From positions 1 through 41,611 of the forward strand of contig CACEHK010000007.1 of NCBI GenBank assembly GCA_902559305.1: DNA of 41,611 nucleotides, in the 5' to 3' direction. The position numbers were made by a program, and so were the translations under genes. The notes below the pieces were generated by a model that saw nothing but the letters and a program-made list of their open reading frames with translations, was not told the origin of the DNA and searched no databases. Origin of the DNA: an uncultured Pelagibacteraceae bacterium. Lineage in GTDB: Bacteria > Pseudomonadota > Alphaproteobacteria > Pelagibacterales > Pelagibacteraceae. Positions 35,420 through 41,611 of the stretch are shown here, in pieces (positions within the stretch are counted from its first letter, which is position 1; each line of letters begins with the position of its first letter).

Positions 35420-36518
35420 ATTTAATTACCGAAACTATTGCTTCACATGCAATAGCATTTTCTTTTCCTATTAGTCCTAATTTTTCAACAGTTTTACCTT
35501 TAAGATTTATAATATTTTTATCTATACCAATTAAATTTGATAAAGAATTTAATATTTTATTTCTATATTTAGATACCTTAGGTTTTTCACAAATTAAATT
35601 AATATCCAAGTTATTGATATAAAAATTATTATTTTTAAGCATTGAAATTATAGGACTTAACATTTTTGGTGATCTAATATTTTTAAATCTAGCTTTGTTA
35701 CTTGGATACAAGGATCCTATATCTTTTTTTCTTATTGCACCAAGTAATGCATCAATTATACAATGAATAACCACATCTCCATCGGAATGACCTTTTAATC
35801 CTGAATGATAAGGTATTTTAATTCCTCCTAAATAAAGTTTTTTATTTCTTACTAACCTATGTATATCAAATCCAATTCCATAAAATGTTTTATTTTTGAA
35901 TGTATATAAATCTGATTTTTTTGTTATTTTAATATTTTCATAATCACCTTTAATAAATTTAATTTTTTTATTATTTTTTAAAAAAAGAGTTGCTTCGTCG
36001 GTTACAATATTTTTATTTTTTTTAGATAAGGTTAACAAAGTTTTAAAATCAAAACATTGTGGTGTTTGTGTTAATAAAATTTTTTCTCTTGCTAAACTAA
36101 TTATCGTATTTTTATATTTATATTTAGTAGAACTGACACTATTAATATATGGAACTACAGCTTTACTAGATTTTAATTTTTTATTTAGTTTTTTTAGTAA
36201 ATTTACTGATATATTAGGTCTTGCAGCGTCATGTATAAAAACATTTTTAATATTTCTCTTTTTAATATGATCAAGAGCTTTTTTTGATGATAGATATCTT
36301 TCTTTACCACCAATTATAGTTTCTACATTTTTTATTTTTATTGATTTATCAATTTTATCTAATACTAAAATGATTTTTTTAAAAATTTTAGATTTTATAG
36401 CAATATCAATTGAGTGCATAAATAAGGGTTTATTTTTATATTTAACGTATTGTTTTCTAATCTTTGACCCGAATCTTTTGCCTTTACCAGCTGCTAATAT
36501 AATAAAATAATTATTCAT
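35412..36518 (-). CDS. ispDF: Bifunctional IspD/IspF (MEP cytidylyltransferase / MECDP synthase)
   Basis: Fused enzyme for two non-consecutive steps of the MEP pathway. It has 368 residues. The IspD half (about 1-210) has LAAGKGKRFGS, a short VHDAARPNIS-type motif and TQTPQCFDF; the IspF half (about 213-368) starts with GIGFDIHRL and continues with LGGIKIPYHSGLKGHSDGDV and the ALLGA segment. The fusion is common in Alphaproteobacteria. Its start is only 22 bases from the opposing ntrY start, so promoter elements of both genes must overlap coding sequence. Confidence 0.96.
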   Translation of the reverse strand: MNNYFIILAAGKGKRFGSKIRKQYVKYKNKPLFMHSIDIAIKSKIFKKIILVLDKIDKSIKIKNVETIIGGKERYLSSKKALDHIKKRNIKNVFIHDAARPNISVNLLKKLNKKLKSSKAVVPYINSVSSTKYKYKNTIISLAREKILLTQTPQCFDFKTLLTLSKKNKNIVTDEATLFLKNNKKIKFIKGDYENIKITKKSDLYTFKNKTFYGIGFDIHRLVRNKKLYLGGIKIPYHSGLKGHSDGDVVIHCIIDALLGAIRKKDIGSLYPSNKARFKNIRSPKMLSPIISMLKNNNFYINNLDINLICEKPKVSKYRNKILNSLSNLIGIDKNIINLKGKTVEKLGLIGKENAIACEAIVSVIKYE

Positions 36519-36540
36519 ATGTTTATTTTAATTATTTTTC

Positions 36541-38340
36541 ATGTATTTTTATCCAATGTTATCTTTCCTAAAGAGAAATTTATTTATTACAATACTTTTT
36601 TTTTCAACTCTTTCATTGGCGTTTTTAACTTTTTTAACATTTATTGATAAAAGTTTTATAGTTCTAAATGACAAAAATTTGCAGTTACTTTTAATTGTTA
36701 ATATTTTATTGTTAATTACGTTTTTTATTTTAATCTTTATTGAAATTAAAAACTCATTTAAAAATAATATCAATGTAAGAGGTTCGGTAGCTAATAAAAA
36801 ATATATTATCTTTTTTTCTTTATTTACATTAATTCCATCTTTGCTCATATCTATATTTTCATTATTTTTGTTTTCATTTGGTTTAAATAAATATTTTGAT
36901 AAAAAAATTACAACAGCAGTAAATAATTCGTATGAAATTGTTAATAAATATGTAGATGAAAAAAGAAACAAAATTGAATCGGATATAGTTCTGATCGCAT
37001 ACGATTTAAATAGATCTCACAATATTTATAAAAAAAATCAAGATCAATTTAAAAAATATTTAAATACTCAAACATTAATCAGAAATATAGATAATTTATA
37101 TCTGCTGGATAATTTTGGAAATTTAATAATATCTTCTTTTGATAAGGAATATATAAAAGTTGACCAAAATGCTCTTTCACTTGTTTTAAATGATGAAAGA
37201 CCAATAAAAATGATTAATCCAATTGAAAATAAATCTGCTGCAATTATAAAATTAACAAATTTTGATAATACATACTTATATATAATTAAATATCTAGAAC
37301 AGGATATATCTAAATTTTTATCTGAGTCTAAAGAAGCTATTGATTTTTATTATACAGTTGAAAATCAAAATTTAGGAATAAAGATTTCTTTTGTAATAAT
37401 TTATATAATTATAGTCACCCTGCTTTTATTTTTGTCAATTTCAATAGCAATTAAATTTTCCTCAAGATTTTTTATATCTATTAACAATTTAATAACAGCT
37501 TCACAACAAATTGGTAAAGGTAATTTAAATACTAAAGTACCAGAAATCAAAGCTGATAGAGAAATTGAAATTTTAAGTAAAAATTTTAATTTAATGATCG
37601 ATAAACTTAAAACACAACAACAAAAACTTATTATATCTGAAAGACATGAAGCATGGGAACACGTAGCAAGAAAACTAGCACATGAGATTAAAAACCCTTT
37701 AACACCAATACAGTTAATTGTTGATAATTTAAAATCCAAATATCAAAAATTTATAGATGGTAATGATAAACAAAAATATGAAGAAAGTTTAAAAACTATA
37801 AATAAACAAATTGATCAAATTGAAAATTTAGTTAATGAATTTTCAGATTTTGCAAGAATGCCAAAACCACTTTTAAGAAAAAATAATTTAATCGAACTAA
37901 TTAAATCAAACATACTATTAATAAAAAAATTTGATGAAAAAATAAATATAAAATTTAATTTTAATAAATCTGAAAATTTAAGTTTTAATTTTGATTACGA
38001 GCAAATAAGCAGATGCTTTTTTAATCTATTAAAAAATTCTGTTGAAAGTATTAATGAAAAAGCATTAAAAGATAAGGATTTTATTAAGAAAATTGATATA
38101 GAAATTAATAAAATTAATGATTATATAAAACTTTTAATAACAGATAATGGAATAGGATTTTCCAGTCAAAAAGAAGAAGAAATTATTAAACCATATTATA
38201 CAACAAAAGAAAAAGGATCTGGCTTGGGCTTATCTATAGTTAATAAAATAATTAATGATCACAATGGCACAATTAGTTTTAAGAATAGTAAATCAGGGGC
38301 AAAAATAGAAATATTATTACCAATAAATAATGAAAGCTGA
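36541..38340 (+). CDS. ntrY: NtrY-like sensor histidine kinase
   Basis: Membrane sensor kinase of the NtrY family, partner of NtrX next door. It has 599 residues: three N-terminal membrane helices (about 14-35, 47-68, 86-112), a periplasmic sensor region, a fourth helix at about 282-305, a HAMP linker, then the dimerisation domain with phosphorylated His381 in LAHEIKNPLTP and an ATPase domain with LLKNSVESI, DNGIGF and GSGLGLS. Classical NtrY proteins are longer (about 700-770 residues) and often include a PAS domain, not evident here. A second ATG at 36556 is a possible start. It overlaps ntrX by 11 bases. Confidence 0.92.
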   Translation: MYFYPMLSFLKRNLFITILFFSTLSLAFLTFLTFIDKSFIVLNDKNLQLLLIVNILLLITFFILIFIEIKNSFKNNINVRGSVANKKYIIFFSLFTLIPSLLISIFSLFLFSFGLNKYFDKKITTAVNNSYEIVNKYVDEKRNKIESDIVLIAYDLNRSHNIYKKNQDQFKKYLNTQTLIRNIDNLYLLDNFGNLIISSFDKEYIKVDQNALSLVLNDERPIKMINPIENKSAAIIKLTNFDNTYLYIIKYLEQDISKFLSESKEAIDFYYTVENQNLGIKISFVIIYIIIVTLLLFLSISIAIKFSSRFFISINNLITASQQIGKGNLNTKVPEIKADREIEILSKNFNLMIDKLKTQQQKLIISERHEAWEHVARKLAHEIKNPLTPIQLIVDNLKSKYQKFIDGNDKQKYEESLKTINKQIDQIENLVNEFSDFARMPKPLLRKNNLIELIKSNILLIKKFDEKINIKFNFNKSENLSFNFDYEQISRCFFNLLKNSVESINEKALKDKDFIKKIDIEINKINDYIKLLITDNGIGFSSQKEEEIIKPYYTTKEKGSGLGLSIVNKIINDHNGTISFKNSKSGAKIEILLPINNES

Positions 38341-39685
38341 AATACTTATAATTGACGATAACTCCGATATAAGATTAATCTTAGATGAGTTGATTAAAGA
38401 TGCTGGCTACAAAACTAGGTTAGCAGCAAATTATAATCAAGCACTTTTAGAGATAGATAAAAAAATTCCTGACGTTGCTATAATTGATGTTAAATTAGAT
38501 AAAGGTGATAATGATGGAATTGAACTTTTGAACCATATCAAAAGTAAAGATAAAGATATTCCTGTAATAATTATTTCTGGTCATGCAAATATAGATATGG
38601 CGGTAAATTCTTTAAAATCTGGAGCCTTTGAATTTATACAAAAACCTTTCGATAAAGAAAGATTGCTAAATTTTGTCAAAAGAGCTGTAGAAACTTTTAA
38701 TTTAAAACACGAAAATAAAACGCTTCAAAATAAATTATTCCATACTTTTGAGTTAATAGGGACAAGCAATAATATATCATCAATTAAAGAACAAATTAAT
38801 AAACTTTCAGATTCAGAAAGCAGAGTTTTTATCTCTGGACCAACAGGATCTGGTAAAGAACTAATAGCTAGAAAAATTTATAAAAAATCAAAAAGATCAA
38901 AAAATCCATTTATAATTTTGAATGGTGCATTACTAGATGCAAAATCTTATGAAAAAGAACTTTTAGGTGAAGAAAAAAATGATGGATCAATTTCTTATGG
39001 TGCATTAGAAAAAGCTTCAGGAGGTATTCTTCTTATTGATGAAATAACTGAAATCCCATTAGAAACTCAATCTAAAATTTTAAGAATTTTAATTGATCAA
39101 AAATTTAAGCGTATAAATGGTAATCACGATATAAATGTTGATGTTAGAATCTTTTCTTCAACTAGCAAGGATATTAATGAGCAAATTAAACAAGGAAATT
39201 TTAGAGAAGATTTATTTCATAGATTAAATGTTTTTAATATAAATGTTTTGCCATTAAGCAAAAGAACAGAAGATATTCCACTGCTAGTTGATTATTTTAT
39301 AGAAAATATTTGTAATAATTATAATATTAAACCTTTCTCTATAAATAATAATAATTATTTATTAAATTATATCTGGCCAGGTAATGTAAGAGAACTTAGA
39401 AATTTAATTGAAAGAATAACTATTCTTACTCAAGGTAAAAATGAAGAAAAAATAATTAATATTATTAAAGAGTCTGTTAACCAATATAATGAAAAACAAT
39501 TTAGTATTAATGAAACTTTATCTTTTCCCTTAAGAGAAGCTAGAGAAAACTTTGAAAAAGAATATTTACTTACACAATTAAGAAAATTTGGAGGAAATAT
39601 TTCAAAAACTGCGAAATTTGTTGGTATGGAAAGAACTGCATTACATAGAAAATTAAAGCTACTAGGCGTAAAAGACCTAAATTAA
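38330..39685 (+). CDS. ntrX: NtrX-like response regulator lacking the GAFTGA loop
   Basis: Three-domain response regulator, 451 residues: a receiver with Asp9, Asp10, phosphoacceptor Asp53 and Lys105; an AAA+ domain with Walker A GPTGSGKE (170-177) and Walker B LLIDEI (about 234-239), plus FREDLFHRLNVF and WPGNVRELRNLIER; and a Fis-type helix-turn-helix at the C-terminus (GGNISKTAKFVGMERTALHRKL). The segment that normally reads EKGAFTGA is replaced by EEKNDGSISYGAL, so the sigma-54 contact loop is absent. It probably regulates sigma-70 promoters by DNA binding. It abuts trkA. Confidence 0.92.
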   Translation: MKAEILIIDDNSDIRLILDELIKDAGYKTRLAANYNQALLEIDKKIPDVAIIDVKLDKGDNDGIELLNHIKSKDKDIPVIIISGHANIDMAVNSLKSGAFEFIQKPFDKERLLNFVKRAVETFNLKHENKTLQNKLFHTFELIGTSNNISSIKEQINKLSDSESRVFISGPTGSGKELIARKIYKKSKRSKNPFIILNGALLDAKSYEKELLGEEKNDGSISYGALEKASGGILLIDEITEIPLETQSKILRILIDQKFKRINGNHDINVDVRIFSSTSKDINEQIKQGNFREDLFHRLNVFNINVLPLSKRTEDIPLLVDYFIENICNNYNIKPFSINNNNYLLNYIWPGNVRELRNLIERITILTQGKNEEKIINIIKESVNQYNEKQFSINETLSFPLREARENFEKEYLLTQLRKFGGNISKTAKFVGMERTALHRKLKLLGVKDLN

Positions 39686-41059
39686 ATGAATATAATTATT
39701 TGTGGCGCTGGAAGAGTTGGTTTTACTATTGCAAAACTTCTTACAGATCAGAATCATTTTGTTACTGTTATTGATCAATCTAGTGATGATATTCAGAAAA
39801 TTAATGATTCTCTCGATGTAAAAGCAATTGTTGGCAAAGCTACTTCTCCGATAATTCTAGAAAACGCTAATTCTAAAGAGGCGGATATGATTATAGCCGT
39901 TACCAGAAACGATGAAACAAATATGATGATTTGCCAAATTGCTTATTCGTTATTTAAAATACCTAAAAAAATAGCAAGAATTAGATCCCAAGATTATCTC
40001 GATCCCAAGTTTTATAGATTATATAATAAAGAAAATTTACCTATTGATGTTATAATTTCACCTGAATTAGAAATAGCTAAATCGATACAAAGAAAATTAG
40101 AGTCACCAGGTGCTTTAGACAATGTTCCGTTTGCTGAAAATAAAATTAAACTTTTGGAAATATTAATAGATGAAAATTGCCCAATAGCTGAAATTAAGCT
40201 AAATGATCTTACAAAAAAGTTTCCAAAATTAAATGCAAATATACTTGGAGTAATAAGAGAAGAAAAATTTATTTTTCTAAAAAAAAATGATTTAATGAAA
40301 AAGAATGACAAAGCATATGTCGTAATAAATTCTTCTCAAATAAAAGAAGCACTCAATGCTTTTGGTCATAATGAAAAAATTTCTAATAAAATATTAATCA
40401 TTGGTGGTGGAAATATTGGTTTTAACTTAGCAAAAAATATTGAACAAAGTTTTGATGATGCAAGGCTTAAAATTATTGAAAAAGATAAAGAAAGAGCAGA
40501 ATTTCTTGCAAATGAACTTAATAATACAATTGTTATAAATGGAAATGGTTTAGACGAAGATATACTGGCTGAAGTTAATTTGCAAGATGTTGAAACAGTA
40601 ATAGCTTTAACTAATGATGATGAGGATAATCTAATGGTTAGTGTTCTTGTTGAAAAATTTTCAAAAGATAAAAAAACGATGGCTTTAATTAATAAACCTA
40701 ACTATTCTTTGTTACAATCTTCTTTAAAGATAGATGATCTAATTGATCCAAGAATGACTACTGTATCAAGTATTCTTAAACACGTTCATAAAGGAACAAT
40801 TGAAACTGCGTATACAATTTTGAATGGTGAATATGAAGTTATTGAGGCTGAAATAATTGAAACATCTGAATTGATTAATAAAGAACTTAAAAATAGTAAT
40901 TTACCCGATGAGATAAGAATTGGGGCTGTTTTAAGAAATAATGAAATAATAATACCAAGGTCAAATTTTGTGTTTCAAAAAAAAGATATTGTTGTATTTT
41001 TAACCAAAAGGGAGCACCTCCCTTTAGTTGAGGGCATGTTTAGATTAAGCTCAGTTTAA
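39686..41059 (+). CDS. trkA: Trk system potassium uptake protein TrkA
   Basis: Cytoplasmic NAD-binding regulator of the TrkH/TrkG potassium channel. It has 457 residues in two RCK units, each with a Rossmann motif (IICGAGRVGFTIAK at about 3-16; ILIIGGGNIGFNLAK at about 233-247) and a TrkA_C region. In Alphaproteobacteria trkA typically follows ntrX, as here. It begins directly after the ntrX stop and is followed after three bases by trkH, its channel partner. Confidence 0.96.
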   Translation: MNIIICGAGRVGFTIAKLLTDQNHFVTVIDQSSDDIQKINDSLDVKAIVGKATSPIILENANSKEADMIIAVTRNDETNMMICQIAYSLFKIPKKIARIRSQDYLDPKFYRLYNKENLPIDVIISPELEIAKSIQRKLESPGALDNVPFAENKIKLLEILIDENCPIAEIKLNDLTKKFPKLNANILGVIREEKFIFLKKNDLMKKNDKAYVVINSSQIKEALNAFGHNEKISNKILIIGGGNIGFNLAKNIEQSFDDARLKIIEKDKERAEFLANELNNTIVINGNGLDEDILAEVNLQDVETVIALTNDDEDNLMVSVLVEKFSKDKKTMALINKPNYSLLQSSLKIDDLIDPRMTTVSSILKHVHKGTIETAYTILNGEYEVIEAEIIETSELINKELKNSNLPDEIRIGAVLRNNEIIIPRSNFVFQKKDIVVFLTKREHLPLVEGMFRLSSV

Positions 41060-41062
41060 ATT

Positions 41063-41545
41063 ATGAATAGATTTATCCTAAATTATTTAGGAATTTTTTT
41101 TATTTTTCTATCAATTTTATCTTTTTTTAATATTGTATATTCTTATTATTTTAATCTGTATTTAAATATAGACACTTACTTCTATACATTAGTTATTTCT
41201 TTAATCATTGGTATTTCATCAGTAATTAAAAATAAAATTGAAATAAAAGTTAATATATACACAAAAATATTTGCTGTGATCATTGGTTACTTCCTAATTC
41301 CACTGATAATCGCTATTCCCTTTTATTTTGGTTATTATAATTTATCATTTATAGACAGTTACTTTGAATCTATTTCAGGATTTACATCAACAGGTTTTAC
41401 TATTTTTGAAAACATTAAACATTTAGATCAAAGCTTAATTCTATGGAGATCTACATCCCAATGGATCGGTGGTATTTATTTTTTATTTTCTATATTGCTA
41501 TTAATTGATATTTTTGATGATAGTTCTAAAAAAATCATTAACTAA
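41063..41545 (+). CDS. trkH: TrkH-type potassium channel, N-terminal part up to a frame break
   Basis: N-terminal 160 residues of a TrkH/KtrB-family potassium-transport channel. Membrane helices lie at about 7-30, 38-57 and 66-90. The pore signature is visible in YFESISGFTSTGFT, and SLILWRSTSQWIGG matches the following helix. Full TrkH has about 480 residues, so this frame ends far too early: TAA at 41543, after a run of seven A at 41528-41534. The next frame continues the family sequence to the window edge, so the gene is frameshifted here either by a base-call error, a real mutation or slippage. Confidence 0.85.
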   Translation: MNRFILNYLGIFFIFLSILSFFNIVYSYYFNLYLNIDTYFYTLVISLIIGISSVIKNKIEIKVNIYTKIFAVIIGYFLIPLIIAIPFYFGYYNLSFIDSYFESISGFTSTGFTIFENIKHLDQSLILWRSTSQWIGGIYFLFSILLLIDIFDDSSKKIIN

Positions 41546-41611
41546 TTTTATTTCATTTAATTATTCTGAAACTTTTAAGCAATCATTCAAAATTTTAATT
41601 TTATATATATC
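41528..41611 (+). other. trkH: Continuation of trkH in the +1 frame after the A7 run
   Basis: Skipping one A in the seven-A run gives an open frame from 41535 to the window end, reading SLTNFISFNYSETFKQSFKI and on. This has the character of the TrkH segment after the first pore unit (hydrophilic linker, then the start of a helix with LILYI), and it has no stop. It is therefore the lost part of the same gene and not a separate one. Confidence 0.7.

Noticed and set aside
36549-36971. Minus-strand open frame of 140 codons inside ntrY
   Set aside because: It is antisense to a well-supported gene, has no recognisable motif, and long antisense frames are expected in such AT-biased coding sequence.
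1-41611. CRISPR arrays, tRNA or rRNA genes, insertion sequences, phage or defence genes
   Set aside because: No spaced repeats, cloverleaf-like or rRNA-like segments, transposase frames or unknown gene clusters were seen; gaps between genes are almost all too short to hold them.

Overview
The window is core chromosome of a very AT-rich, streamlined alphaproteobacterium. The base composition, the near absence of intergenic DNA (start/stop overlaps at most junctions), the gene order, the short ProRS without an editing insertion, the NtrY/NtrX pair, the fused IspDF, the structured rpsB leader and a GTTC-N7-GTTC LexA operator together fit the Pelagibacterales (SAR11) or a similarly reduced marine lineage. 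The exact lineage is an inference, since no rRNA marker is present.

Layout. (a) 1-8766, plus strand: end of coaX, then rnj, proS, lolC, lolD, dnaE. (b) 8767-20567, plus strand: a 131-bp spacer with a structured leader, then the translation genes rpsB-tsf-frr, the isoprenoid/phospholipid genes uppS-cdsA-dxr, and the envelope genes bamA-skp-fabZ-lpxD-lpxA-lpxI-lpxB. (c) 20547-27959, minus strand: ppiD-trpE-trpG-trpD-trpC, then lexA with its own SOS operator, then gltX. (d) 28017-34475, plus strand: tpiA, secG, pyrG, kdsA, eno, ftsB-like, lipA, and a RatA/COQ10-like gene. (e) 34458-36518, minus strand: ispDF, pgpA, pncC/cinA-C. (f) 36541 to the end, plus strand: ntrY-ntrX-trkA and the start of trkH, whose frame breaks in a run of seven A close to the window edge.

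The genes serve informational and envelope functions. Lipid A assembly (fabZ, lpxD, lpxA, lpxI, lpxB, with kdsA supplying KDO), outer-membrane protein assembly (bamA, skp, ppiD), lipoprotein release (lolCD), the MEP isoprenoid pathway (dxr, ispDF) feeding undecaprenyl diphosphate synthesis (uppS), phospholipid synthesis (cdsA, pgpA), tryptophan synthesis and translation are all represented. NtrYX and TrkAH give a two-component and potassium-uptake module.

The window reads as a compressed copy of the classical alphaproteobacterial synteny block known from rhizobia (proS-dnaE, rpsB-lpxB, lexA-trp, pyrG-eno-lipA, ispDF-ntrYX-trkA). Genes usually found inside that block are missing at several junctions: pyrH, rseP, gltA, comEC, moaC/moeA, pdhABC and dusB-ntrBC. 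I saw no tRNA, rRNA, CRISPR array, insertion sequence, prophage or defence island, and no unknown multigene system. The items most worth checking are the rpsB leader pseudoknot, the doubled LexA operator in front of lexA-gltX, an NtrX without the GAFTGA loop, a PpiD without its parvulin domain, the trkH frameshift, and the gene losses.
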